Shown here: positions 1-10,428 of the stretch, piece after piece
How positions within the stretch are numbered: the first letter of the stretch is position 1
How the letters are laid out: each line of letters begins with the position of its first letter
Source of the DNA: Blastomyces gilchristii SLH14081
Taxonomy: Eukaryota; Ascomycota; Eurotiomycetes; Onygenales; Ajellomycetaceae
Assembly: GCF_000003855.2 (NCBI RefSeq)
Contig: NW_003101670.1
Span: forward strand, 1,533,705 to 1,597,704
Reading direction: 5' to 3'
DNA: 64,000 nt
Notes under the pieces: model-generated
Databases searched by the model: none
What the model was told of the DNA's origin: nothing
The model's input: only the letters and a program-made list of their open reading frames with translations
Made by a program: the position numbers and the translations under genes

Positions 1-1695
1 TCCCAAAGTTCATTCTTGAACCGCGGTAGCTCAGAATGCATCCGAAGAAGACTATGGAGTCGAATACCGAGCGCACGGTGGTACCAAAAGAAACTATCCA
101 TCAGGTCTGTGTCACGCCCAACCGCTTTTAGTACCCACGCTGCAAATGGGACTTGCAAGAGCACCGACCAGGTTGCGGTGTCAATAGCATGGGCTACAGC
201 GTGGGCATCGGTCGTGCTCACTACCGTCAGCGGATTTGCTTCGTAGGGTAAATCTATCTTTGATACGGACCGCTCCATATCGTCGAGACTCAAGCGGCTG
301 GTGGAGGCATGCATTTTGGATCGACCGCGATGATATCTGATGAATAAAATAAGGAGTTTTCTGACGAGCGAGATAACGACGAGACGACAATGGAAGTCAT
401 CATACCAGAGCATTACCTGCTATATATGTTCCGGAAAACACCAGGGGGAGGTTGATTGGTACAGAGGTTACGCTAGACTATCCAAGTCAGGAAGGCCCAA
501 CGCCAAGGCCATCTCAATCAGGAAGGTCCAACGCCAAGTGCATCTCAATCAGGAAGTTCAAACGCCAAGGCCGTCCCAATCAGGAAACGCCTCATTGTCG
601 CGGAGGTTAGCTGTGAATTTCAACGCCACAATCATCCCGACGCGACGATCGCAGAGGATTATTGCTACAACCCCTGGATAGCAGAAGCTTCGCTGTCAGT
701 TTGGCCACACGATGCGGAGACGGCGTCTCCGCTTCACAAAAAGCCATGATTGAAGCAACCGAGCGCCGGTCTGATCCACTGAACTCTAATCGCGTGACTG
801 AACTAAACCGTATATTGCTAGTAAGTGTGCATAATACCTTGAGGGAAGGACAGGGAACGCGACCATGATAAGGGAGCCGCCCGGTGCTTCCTCCATCATG
901 ATATTATTTGGGAATGGTTCTTCAGTGTTTCACAGAAGAGAACACGGCACCTAATATATACTGCGAAAAGGAATTTGACACGTGATGAGGGTCCTCATAT
1001 TGGCATGTTTGCCAACTTTTTCCAGAAACCACTTTGAAGTGTGATCAATCATTGGCCACCAGACGTCGAAACTCGGAAAGGATTAGCGACCCAATCGGAA
1101 ACGGAATTTCCTTCCGAGCGAACCATGTGGGCTGCGGCCGCGGGATCTACTTTTAGACAATGGGATTCGGCTTAAGTGCCCCGGTCGAGACTTACGGTGC
1201 TCGAACCTCAACTGAAATCACCCGTGCTAACCTTGTGGGGAATGGCCTTGCTTTGAGACCCGTCAAATACGCCCAATTATATCGCTGGGCCCTGATGGAG
1301 GAAAATTTACGGACTCGCCTAGTGCCAAATATCGCAAATCCAAAGGGGCTGAGTTTGTCCTTCCTGGACAACTCTACCGACATTCATGTAACTTCGTGGA
1401 TGTACCCTGTACTAGAATAATGGGCGGTTAAATGCAATTCCCTACCCCACCCAAGCCTTTGCGCCGAATATCATCAGACCAGCTGCCTGATGGCCTACCA
1501 ACCACACTAGGTTCTGGTTTTCCATTGCCCAAAGTGGCTATTGTGTGGTGGCCGATCAGGCTGGCCGCTTAAGTCGGCTAAATCTTCGGCGGAGTGTTTT
1601 GATCCCCCTAAGCAACTGTCTGTTGATATCAAAACACAGAACCACCATTCGACCCTGCCTCTGCAGCACCTTCGCCTTTCCCCTCCATCTCCGTC
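1..1695. other. Gene-poor left edge
   Basis: I find no convincing gene here. Short open frames exist (for example 340-681 and 1160-1420 on the plus strand), but none has a recognisable domain and several overlap on both strands. The stretch contains a three-copy 31-bp tandem repeat at 487-591, described separately. CpG is present at a normal level, unlike the decayed repeats further right. It may hold the promoter and 5' leader of the 1696-3579 gene. Confidence 0.5.
487..591. repeat. 31-bp tandem repeat, about 3.4 copies
   Basis: Units start at 487, 518 and 549, with a partial fourth at 580. Each begins TCAGGAAG and contains CAACGCCAAG or a close variant (AAACGCCAAG in unit 3). Units differ by a few substitutions. 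The period is not a multiple of three, so a coding role is unlikely. Confidence 0.85.
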
Positions 1696-3579
1696 ATGCG
1701 CCAGTGTTACCACCAGGATCCAAAGATCCACAGCCTACTTACATCGCTTGTGAATAACTATCATGACATCAAGTTTTTCGTCGATAGGGATGCAAGACCT
1801 GCCGTCGGCTATTCAACTCGTACGGGAGATAAATCGCGATTAAAATTTCAAAAGCTCCTACGTTTGCGGAGCCGAGGGAAACAATTTGATATCTGGATGT
1901 TTGACAAATGTCATACATGGCGCGTACAGCATCTGGCTCAAAATGAATCAAGCATACATGTCAACAGACGTATGAGCGAGTTTCTTAAGGAAACTGGCCT
2001 TTACTCAGATGCGCTATTGCAAGAAATTCGAGTGGGCGTCAAATTACTGGTTACAGAGTACAAATATGGCGCAAGTGGAATATCGATCCTTTTTTGTTTT
2101 GCGCTTTCCCGTTTATCGAGTATCTCGTATGACCAACTCATTGATCTGATCAACGCATTGAGGGAAGAAAAGTCATTATTGCGGCTCGTAGCTGAGAAAT
2201 CAGAGTGGCTAGAGGAATGTCAAGCTCTCTTTGATGAGATAAAGGGAGATGCCGAACACCGGCCGAAAAATGCTAGTGAACTACCTAAAGTCGCCGCTCA
2301 GCAGTCAGTTTCCCGGGCAATAGGCTCTTGTACATTTGCTGTGCAGGAGTCTGCTGGAAATACTTTATGTACCTTTTACAATCAATCGCCACCCTCGAAT
2401 ACGCTAAGCTCGACAATCGGGCAACGTCAGGACGTGTTTTATGATCAGGACACACGGAGTTCGACAATTGTGGCACAAATGCCCTCCAGATGGCCATTGG
2501 ATGGTTCTTATGAATTCTCACTGTCCATTAATGCAGCACCAAACCCACCTTCGACTTCGGATGTCGGCTCCACTTCCTCAACATCCCCACCTTTCAAGTT
2601 AGTCCGGCACCTTAATACCCTCTATTCTCCTATGGTTAAATATCTTGAACGAACACCCTCTAAAGCAATCGCCGGCCGTTCGAAGCTTGATGTTCAACTT
2701 CGAACATTGCTGTTCCGGCGAGGACTTGCACTACGTTATGAGAGGGCAACGTGCGATGGCTGGCACTGTTCCATAAACAAGTTTCTTGACAAAGAGGGCA
2801 TCGACAGGGCCTCGAGCAAAACGTGCCAATACGGTATAAAAATATTGTCTGCTGAGAGGGAATTTGGTGCAATGGGAATATCAGCGCTTCTCGTTTTCAT
2901 ACCATCCTTCGTGAAAATGGAACGTGGGAACGTTCAAATTTTTGTTGCGGAATTTAGACAGCAGAGGGGCTTGTCACGTCTTGCGAGCGAAAAATCAGCT
3001 TGGATGGACGACTGTCAGCGCAGGTACCGGGAAAGTCATAGTTTTAACAGTGCCGCTCATCAAGCCTTTCAAACTACGTCTGGATCGGGGCGTGCCGGTG
3101 CGTCAAATTCATCAAACCAGCCGCCAGAACTAAGCTCCTATCGCCAATGGAAATGCCAAGACATGGCAGATTTTGGGTCGTCAAATTTCTTGGATTCCTT
3201 TGCGCAGTTCCCAGAGGTGTCAAGCTCTTGCCGTCCTTGGGGGTTTACCGGTTCCTTGGGAGAACGAGAGTCCTCTGCCAATATTACACATTTATCTATG
3301 CAGCAGCCAGTAGTGTCAAGCTCTTGCCGCCCTTGGGGATTTACTGGCTTGATAGGAGAACCAGTCTCCACCTTCTATGCTTCGGATTCATTTATGCAGT
3401 TGCCAGAGGTGTCAAGCTCTTGCCGCCCGTGGGGATTTACCGGTTCCATGGGAGAACGAGAGCCCTCTGCCAATACTACACATTTATTTATGCAGTTGCC
3501 GGAAGTGTCAAGTTCCTGTCATAACTGGAGGTTTCCTAGTATGTCGGATTTCGAGGAGATGGAGGCCTCAACTTTTTAG
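1696..3579 (+). CDS. Hypothetical protein with duplicated domain and C-terminal 32-aa repeats
   Basis: An uninterrupted 627-codon frame; I do not recognise the family. Two related domains are visible. Copy A lies at roughly residues 50-185 and copy B at roughly 330-450. Both end in a matching block: GVKLLVTEYKYGASGIS in A against GIKILSAEREFGAMGIS in B, followed by an acidic helix with AEKSEWLEECQ against SEKSAWMDDCQ. The linker is rich in Ser, Thr and Pro. From residue 506 there are three full 32-residue repeats and one partial, each opening P-x-V-S-S-S-C and continuing RPWGFTG in the full copies. No signal peptide or membrane segment is obvious. The start is the first ATG of the frame; an upstream exon cannot be excluded. 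Its length, low redundancy with other frames and in-frame repeats argue that it is a real gene. It stands alone between a gene-poor edge and a decayed DUF7924 copy. Confidence 0.7.
   Translation: MRQCYHQDPKIHSLLTSLVNNYHDIKFFVDRDARPAVGYSTRTGDKSRLKFQKLLRLRSRGKQFDIWMFDKCHTWRVQHLAQNESSIHVNRRMSEFLKETGLYSDALLQEIRVGVKLLVTEYKYGASGISILFCFALSRLSSISYDQLIDLINALREEKSLLRLVAEKSEWLEECQALFDEIKGDAEHRPKNASELPKVAAQQSVSRAIGSCTFAVQESAGNTLCTFYNQSPPSNTLSSTIGQRQDVFYDQDTRSSTIVAQMPSRWPLDGSYEFSLSINAAPNPPSTSDVGSTSSTSPPFKLVRHLNTLYSPMVKYLERTPSKAIAGRSKLDVQLRTLLFRRGLALRYERATCDGWHCSINKFLDKEGIDRASSKTCQYGIKILSAEREFGAMGISALLVFIPSFVKMERGNVQIFVAEFRQQRGLSRLASEKSAWMDDCQRRYRESHSFNSAAHQAFQTTSGSGRAGASNSSNQPPELSSYRQWKCQDMADFGSSNFLDSFAQFPEVSSSCRPWGFTGSLGERESSANITHLSMQQPVVSSSCRPWGFTGLIGEPVSTFYASDSFMQLPEVSSSCRPWGFTGSMGEREPSANTTHLFMQLPEVSSSCHNWRFPSMSDFEEMEASTF
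3211..3540 (+). repeat. In-frame 96-bp coding minisatellite
   Basis: Units begin at 3211, 3307, 3403 and 3499, exactly 96 bp apart, so each encodes 32 residues. Units 1 and 3 are most alike (SLGERESSAN against SMGEREPSAN); unit 2 differs in its second half; unit 4 is partial and runs to the stop codon. Frame preservation implies the repeat expanded while translated. Confidence 0.95.
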
Positions 3580-4009
3580 ATTTGTATATGTCATAGGAAC
3601 GCATCGTTGCCCCTAATTATCCTTATCATCTCCGGGTATTTTCAAATGACCCATTTCTAACCACGTAAGTGGAAATGTTACTGAATAAATGGCAGAAAAC
3701 TGAAGATTATATTTGAATTGCAAATTGATTAAGATTTTGTTGGAAGAAGTTATAAGTTTGTTGTAAAGTGATTGTTTGCGCGCTAACATCCTAGGAAACC
3801 AATCATCGGCTCTTCCGTGCCTCAGACTTGGGGGGATTGGCCTCCTTTTATAAATGAACGCGTTCAACAGTGCTGGTTCCTTTCCAATTTACACGGGCGC
3901 ATCCCAAATCTCCATTGTATCTTCTTCCCCGGTTTCACCGGCAGCTCGGCATCCATACGGCAGCTCCTAGCTAAGCAGGAGTAGATACAGCTATTTATAC
4001 TTCTGGAAG

Positions 4010-4038
4010 AGTGGCTGCCTGCCTAATAGGCAGCCACT
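4010..4038. repeat. Perfect 11-bp stem hairpin
   Basis: AGTGGCTGCCT (4010-4020) is followed by a 7-nt spacer and its exact reverse complement AGGCAGCCACT (4028-4038). It sits about 45 bp beyond the stop codon of the DUF7924-like relic. It could be a transcription terminator-like fold or the end structure of the element that carried that gene; a Helitron-type CTAG end (4058-4061) follows 20 nt later, but no 5' end was found. Confidence 0.6.
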
Positions 4039-4084
4039 TCCTTATTAGAGCAGTTCCCTAGAACCTTTTGTGTGAAGATCCAAG

Positions 4085-5675
4085 TTACTGCTTCTTCCTT
4101 GGCCTTTTGAATATTTGTGTAAAGGAAGTAGTTGGCGTAACACCTGCCGAGGCAATATGGCACTGACTTGGCTGGCTGTCATCATCCTCAACTGCAAGCA
4201 CTGATTCAGTGTTGAATTATTGAGAGTATTGAAGTTCTGACTGTGAAACATCAAAATCCACATCAGAGAGTATCTGATCAATTGCAGAGTATATTCTTTT
4301 AAAATAAGTTAATATTCATATATCACAGATATTTCTCATGAATTTGTATATCATTCATTTCTCTTTATCATTCAGAGTAATAAAATTGAACTTATGAATT
4401 AAGCAGTGATAGAAATTTGTCTTCTCTTCTTCAAGAACTGTATAGTGACTGTAGATTCTCACTGCTGTGAGATTATGTGAGACTGAGAAGATGAGTATCT
4501 CTCAGTCAATCTCTTTTTTGTGCTTCACAAGCTTGAATAGCTCTCATTGCAATAGTTGCGTCGTGGGCATTCTGTTGATCTGCGAAGTGCCGCTGCGCCA
4601 CACTTAACTTCACATGTTAAGAATGGGAAGTACATGTAGAATGTCACCATGAAGTAGGATGTATCAGTCAGGTCACCAACAATGGGCTGATGTCTTTGCA
4701 GTTGGCCATCTGTAAATGCCTCTTGCCTCAAACCCACAGAATAATCAGGTTGCGAATGAGGTTTCATGACAGGATAGCGTTGTCCCAGCCTTCACTAACA
4801 CTTTCAATCAAAATCTTGTGATGCTCATTGCCATATATGGCTAGATTTTCTGCTGAACGGACAGTCAATCAAGTAATAACCTAAATAATCATGGCCTCAT
4901 TCCTATTCTGCATCTTCTCACAGATTTTTTTGAATAGATTGTCACGAAATAATGAGTTATCCAAAACTCTTTGTTCAGCATCCAGCAAAGTTTGATAACT
5001 GCTTTTGCTAACATCCGTGATACCCAGTTTTGATTCTTTCATAAAACTGTCCTTGGTTTCAAGTGTTCTGTAGCGCGCATTTCCATATGGAGTGCTCTTT
5101 TCCTCCCTTGACTTTTGGTCGCTGGGTGTGGTGGAGCTGGCGACAGAAGTAGATTCCGATGGCTTGCGGCGTAGAGAAGATGTTGATGTTTTCCTTGCAA
5201 GTAGATGACTCATATTACTTCTCTTTTTGAAGTATTCTTTGGGCCAGATTCCTTCCTTCCTTCAGTGGTCAATTGAATTGATATTATGTTCGCAGCCGTT
5301 GCTTGCCAACTCCTGAATAGGGTATATTCTCAACAGCAGCAAGTGACATTCACGGTTGTTTTACAATACACTCGGCTGGAATGTGGAGAGAATCTTCAGC
5401 TTCTCGCAACTGCTTTTGTTTTTGATGTGTAGCTTGCAGAGAGGCCAGCAGGTTTTGAGAAGCTTTAGCTTTGAGTCAGTTTCATGGTGTAGTCTAGCAA
5501 GAGGAAAGTAACATGCCTCTTCTCTGGTATTGCTTGCCGGAGTGGGATATGGGTAGTTTTGTTCAGTTTTCCTGTCCTTCAATTGAATTTGCTTGTGAAG
5601 GCAGCTGAGACGTGGGCTCCTGCGGACAAGTTCTTGTGATCGTTTCCTGACCCCTTGAGGTCGCTCTTCTATCAA
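4085..5675 (-). pseudogene. DUF7924-like protein, decayed
   Basis: Read leftward, the pieces follow the order of a large fungal repeat-associated family that I associate with DUF7924. The N-terminal part has RRSPRLSCLHK, then WPKEYFKKRSNMSHLLARK with SSLRRK, then ETKDSFMKESKLGITD and NLFKKICEKMQNRNEA, then QPDYSVG, TDTSYFM and YFPFLTCEVKCGAAAL, ending near FKRPRKKQ at 4085. The frame changes several times and internal stops occur, for example just upstream of WPKEYF. CpG is almost absent between about 4200 and 4530, which fits RIP-like mutation. A second, shorter copy lies inverted at 15669-16140. The family name is from memory and not checked; function is unknown. Confidence 0.7.
4137..4608. 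repeat. Left arm of 472-bp inverted repeat
   Basis: This segment is the reverse complement of 15669-16140 with scattered substitutions, and both arms are 472 bp by my alignment of the ends. It is the C-terminal half of the DUF7924-like coding region. The arms lie about 11 kb apart and face each other. Confidence 0.85.
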
Positions 5676-6289
5676 CGGTCAGTCAAAGTAGCTGGTAATG
5701 AACATGAATAGCGTACCTTGGCTTTGATGGCGGGCCATGATGACAGGAAGAGGGAGGGTAGAAGGTGGTTTTAAGTTGCTGCAGAACAGAGTTGCTGACG
5801 TTGATAGACCCTTTGAGCAGACGATGGCAGCAACCGAGAGTCACTTTCCCGTCACCCCCTTGCGATTAATTACCAATGAGCCTGATGCATTGATGCTCAG
5901 GCTGTGTGTAATTTTGACGATTGTGGATATGACGCGAATTGATCGGTCCTTCCCTCTTTTCTTCCTATGATTAACGGTGGGTTCTATATCGTGCCATATT
6001 TCTCTCTCAGAGCTTTTCTACCTGCTAAAGACTCTGTGTGGCTGCGACGATGGACGCCAAGAAACACTTGCAGTTAAACGATTTCTAAGTTGGGGTAAAA
6101 AGCCGACCCAAACCCAAATACAAATAGTGTCATGTCATCCCGTTGTGTCCCATCTTGTCTCGGTTCTGTTCCATTTTGCTTCGTTTCCTGCTAAACTCCA
6201 GAAATGCTATCAGCTGATGACTTCTTTGAATTGGTGGCTCAGAAGAAAGATGTCCTGGAAGCCAACCCATTCCTGGATGTCGGCGACCA
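5676..6289. other. No identified gene
   Basis: Short frames such as 5737-5970 have no recognisable domain. An in-frame stretch starting [20 protein letters not shown] at about 6204 runs straight into the LINE and may be the broken end of a host gene that the LINE landed in. I cannot name it. Confidence 0.35.
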
Positions 6290-8053
6290 GAACGGGCTGG
6301 AAGCGTGTTATGGGGAACAGGAGCTATTAATCTCCGGCAGGTGTACAGAGCAATGATCATACCTCAGATGCTGTATGGCTGCTCCGCATGGCATATCCCC
6401 GGTAATGGCTACACGAGCCGGGGCAGTGCCATGATAAATGCCATCAAGAGGATCCAGAGACGTGCAGCCCAAATAATCACGGGAGCATTCCGAACAACCG
6501 CCGGGCCAGCCATGGACGTAGAGGCACACCTGCTTCCGATACAACAGCAACTTGAGCAAACAGCGCTGGAAGCCACTATGCGCATACGAAACTCCCCGTC
6601 ACACCATGACATGGCGACATCAAGTGAAAACAATACAAGAACCAACCGAAATTGCGATGCACTGAGCTCCCTTGACCGTTTCTCTGGCATCCTGGAACAC
6701 AAATACAATGTGCAACTCAACCGACTTGAGAAACGCCAACCGCATGTTGTACCGCCGTGGTGGACCCCACCTCTTACCTGCATAAAGGATTCGGCCAATG
6801 ACGCGATCAAGAAACACGACACCATGGAACCGACGACGATGCGCATCTACACAGACGGGAGTGACATCAACGGTCACGTAGGGGCAGCAGCAGTGGCGCC
6901 CTCACTCCAGGACAACGGCATCTGCACGAAACGGACTCAATACATGGGCGTATCCAGTACCTCCACGGTGTACTCGGCGGAGCTCAAGGGCCTGGTGTTG
7001 GCTCTTCAGATGGTAATTGATATCCATGCAACTGGCACTTCCCCCGGGAAATGCGCCATCTTTACCGACAACCAAGCCGCCATCCAAGCGATTCGGAACC
7101 CCAAGCATTCGTCGGGCCAGTATATCCTCGTCGAAGCTATACAAACACTCGATCGACTGCGAGACCTTGGATGGGAGGTGCAATTTTACTGGATCCCAGC
7201 ACACGTCGGAGTACCGGGAAACGAAGAAGCTGACAGACTGGCAAAGCGGGCCGCCGACCCTGCCTTGAACACTGAACAACCCGAAACGGATCCGATACGG
7301 ACGCTGCTGGCATCCACGGAATCTAAAATCCGTCAGGCTATGAAAAGCGAATCGGAAACATCATGGGAGAGAGCAAAGCACGGTAGGGATCTCTTCCGAC
7401 TTGGGGTTCGGCCGGGAAAAAGCGATTCTCAACACACACATGGGAACACACGGAGCAATTAGCTCCGCGATCACACAGATGCGTACAGGCAAGATCGGCC
7501 TCCGTGGGTATCTTCACGACATCAGTAAGGCCGATACCGATAAATGCCAATGCGGCTACGGACCGCAGACCGTGCGACACATCCTCCTGGAATGCCGGAA
7601 CTGGGCAGAAGAACGACATCGAATGTGGGCAGGCAAGTCTCCGTGTGTGGACATCAAATGCATCCTCTGTAGCTCGTCAATGGCAGTACAAGCAGCAAAG
7701 ATGATGATCAGGACAGGCCTCCTAGGTCAATTCCAGGCGGTCCCGTCCAAGGTACTCCAATACAACTAGCATGCGAGTGTAAAACCAGTAGACAGAAGTT
7801 GAGGAGGGTCAGGAAAGACCTAACAAGGCAGAGATACAGAACTGATAGAAGACTATGGATAGAGGAAGCTCAAGCGGAAAAGAAGTGATTCTTGCAGAAA
7901 TAACCGGCCCGAACTGGAAGCTTTCGGCAAGAATAACTGAATTTCCAAGGAAAAGAGCAGAAACTCCTGTATGTATAGTAGTGCGCTGCATAGCTGCCTG
8001 AGGGCGGCTGGGACAGTCTATGAATAAATCAATCAATCAATCAATAATAATAA
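6290..8053 (+). mobile_element. 5'-truncated Tad1-type LINE
   Basis: The element begins inside the reverse-transcriptase C-terminal region and keeps the RNase H domain, a C-terminal Cys/His motif, a 3' untranslated region and a simple-sequence tail of AATC units that passes into AAT units (about 8028-8054). The 5' truncation and simple tail are the normal products of target-primed reverse transcription. Related 3' ends occur at 17826-17900, 24370-24529 (minus) and 29656-29874. The clade assignment rests on a fungal LINE having an RNase H domain and is not computed. Confidence 0.88.
6305..7769 (+). pseudogene. LINE ORF2 fragment: RT end, RNase H, zinc-knuckle-like tail
   Basis: The first frame (to 7462) starts in the RT thumb region ([18 protein letters not shown]). 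From about residue 178 it carries an RNase H fold with the acidic residues in IYTDGSD, SAELKGL and IFTDNQAA, and the [19 protein letters not shown] motif, so the D-E-D-D set is intact. One extra A in the run near 7416 shifts the frame. The downstream frame (7401-7769) continues with [11 protein letters not shown] and a C-x-C-x8-H-x4-C motif ([17 protein letters not shown]) typical of non-LTR ORF2 C-termini. The upstream RT catalytic core and endonuclease are missing, so the copy cannot move by itself. Confidence 0.88.
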
Positions 8054-8054
8054 T

Positions 8055-8387
8055 ATGACGGGCGTAATGTTCGAGGCGTAATGGTCAACGGGCGTAATGG
8101 TCAACGGGCGTAATGGTCGACGGGCGTAATGTTCGACGACGGGCGTAATGTTCGACGACGGGCGTAATGTTCGACGACGGGCGTAATGTTCGACGACGGG
8201 CGTAATGTTCGACGGGCGTAATGTTCGACGGGCGTAATGTTCGACGGGCGTAATGTTCGACAACGGGCGTAATGGTCGACGGGCGTAATGTTCGACGGGC
8301 GTAATGGTCGACGGGCGTAATGTTCGACGGGCGTAATGGTCGACGGGCGTAATGTTCGACAACGGGCGTAATGTTCGACGGGCGTAA
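8055..8387. repeat. 16-19 bp minisatellite directly after LINE tail
   Basis: About twenty copies of GACGGGCGTAATG followed by GTC or TTC, some with an extra GAC or AAC. It starts as soon as the AAT-unit tail of the LINE ends. The first unit begins ATGACGGG. Unit length mixes 16 and 19, so it is not a coding repeat. Very CpG-rich, which is unusual beside CpG-poor relics. Confidence 0.95.
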
Positions 8388-8514
8388 GTTAACATCACGT
8401 CAGACAAAACACCGGAGGGCCTCCCAGATTGACCATTCATATCAAACTTTCCATTATACAAGCATAAAACCGAGACCCAAGAATGCGTCAGGTCGGCCAG
8501 ACTTCCGCGGTGGA

Positions 8515-8970
8515 TCACGCGTTGTGAGCCTGGGAACTCTCCGCAAGATCCTCGAAGGAGTCAGTGGGGTTGGCAATTGCGCGTGCCCTGACATAATTCT
8601 CCAGCTTTCCCCTTTCTTTGAGGGCTTTAGCAACCCAGCTGTCCGCATCAGCCACTGCGTCGGTAGGCGACTACTTGCGCTCAAGCAGGAACGATAGTAG
8701 TATCTGCGCCGGGCTACATAAATGGTCCGGTACCTTGGCGGCACTCGCAAGTCGGTCAATTGTTTCATCATCGGTCTTCTTTTCTGGGTTGCTGTCATCC
8801 TCATTCGACCGCTTGAAAACCGTGCAGAAAAGACGAGAACTCATCTTCTCATCAGCGAGCTGAAACAAAACCTTTCTGTCCACGCGGCCAGGGCGGATGA
8901 GCGCGTCATCCAGGCGCTCGATGTGATTTGTCGTCATAATCAGCAATCGACCTTTCTGCGAAGATACGCA
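8515..8970 (-). pseudogene. BCS1-like AAA ATPase, C-terminal fragment
   Basis: The minus strand encodes [20 protein letters not shown], then a [15 protein letters not shown] stretch, which is the sensor/arginine-finger part of the BCS1 family (mitochondrial inner-membrane AAA ATPases that export folded Rieske protein). Fungal genomes also hold many BCS1 paralogues of unknown role. The frame continues as [20 protein letters not shown], meets a TAG at 8671-8673, and then reads on in the same frame (SPTDAVADADSWVAKALKER) to a TGA at 8515. The stop is therefore one substitution in an otherwise colinear C-terminus. The Walker A/B half is absent: homology stops near 8970. This is a truncated relic. 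Confidence 0.8.
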
Positions 8971-10428
8971 CAACAAGGGGTGAAAAGGGGAACCGCCCGG
9001 CGTTTCATTCGTGACATTCGCGAATGGGCCGTGCATGCAAGCACGAGTACCTGGGTCTGGCGGTGGAGTTCCGACTTGGCCGCGGATATCAGGTGCCTTA
9101 AGAAATCAGGAGTTTCCCGCCCAAAAACTCGAGACTCACCCGGATCTCCAATGTCTCAACCGCAACGGCCTCCTCGCAAATCAATCAGCAGTAACAATGC
9201 GTGGAAAAAAGTGGTGGATACTGGACGCACTTTGGAAATTCTTCGGTGCTTAAAGCGGAACGACCTGATGCGTGTCGCTGAGGCTGTTGCGTTGTTGAAG
9301 CAGGTGCAAAGTAAACGTCAAAAGTATCAGCTCTTTCTCCATGATGTGCTTTCCAGATGCGGACCGCATGGTGTTCTGGTAGCTGGTTAGGCCGAGGATT
9401 TTGTGGGCGGCCATCATAGAGAAGGAGCCGGTTCAGCGTATGCTAAGGTGGAGGATTTAAAGGGGGCATGGATGTTGGTGTTGGCAAGGGAGGGGAGGGG
9501 GAGCCTTGTGCCGGGGCCGGGGTGGGGACGGAGACATTGTTTCGTGGAATTGGGGAGAATGCGATGATTGTTAGTTAGTTTTAGGGGGTTCCTAATGATT
9601 TGTTGGGTTAGCGGGCGGGTTAAATGGAATAGGGAGATGCGAGAAGCGAACACTGTTACAATCGCTCCCTCCAGGGTGTAAGCGGTGCCTCGTTTTTTAT
9701 ACAGCTGTTGGGAATTCAAAGAAACGCTCCTTATGACTAACTAGGGTGGTGGAAGAAGAGAGAGCGCGGAAGGCCACTTTCGCCATGCAGATATAACAAT
9801 AAAAAAGATGTGAGTAAAAGGGGTTCAGAGTGGTGGCTATGGCAATACTTTCAGTGATTGTAGCAATGTATATTATGGAGACATTATGGTAATGACTATG
9901 GAATTCGCAAACCCAATTCAGGCTATATATTCCTGCTCTGTAATAGGTGACATTGAACTAGTTCCCATAATTTCACATCGCTGAAAACAACATACAATAT
10001 ATCAAAATCACAGGGTCAAGAACCGTAGATAAAGCATTCCTTTGAACTCCTTGATAAATCATTCTTTTTCACCTCGATACAATTGTATATATCAATCCCT
10101 GCATCAATGCACTATTAACCATAGCAAATGCACGCTCCAACCACGGCTCCAACTAGGGCTTATCTTTAGGATAGGCAGGGGAGCAAGGATAATCAGTGAT
10201 TCTTATGCATCTATCAGGTGCTCTTAATAAGCTTTGTGTGGTTTGTGCCTATATTTCAGTAAAAGATGGAGTCTCCTACATTTGTTAGCCTCTATGTTGC
10301 TATAGGCTCTATTCCGTGTTCTGAACGGCTATCGCTTTGAAGCCTTGGTTGCCATCTGTTTTGACACAGGATGCGGGAACATTTTGACAGCTCCTATCTC
10401 ATGGAACACAATTGCTGATAGCCGAGAT
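8971..10428. other. No confident gene
   Basis: A 55-codon frame on the minus strand at 9250-9417 (starting MMAAHKILGLTSYQNTMRSA) has a TATA-like tract (about 9693-9699) and pyrimidine-rich DNA upstream, and could be a first exon. I do not recognise it. The 9414-9719 minus frame is low-complexity. From 9720 to 10428 the DNA is AT-rich and I see nothing in it. Confidence 0.3.

Noticed and set aside
487..8387. CRISPR-like arrays
   Set aside because: The tandem repeats have no unique spacers, and CRISPR is not expected in a fungus.
8033..8518. Minus-strand frame reading repeated TPVEHYARR units
   Set aside because: It is only the translation of the minisatellite, whose mixed 16/19-bp period is not coding.
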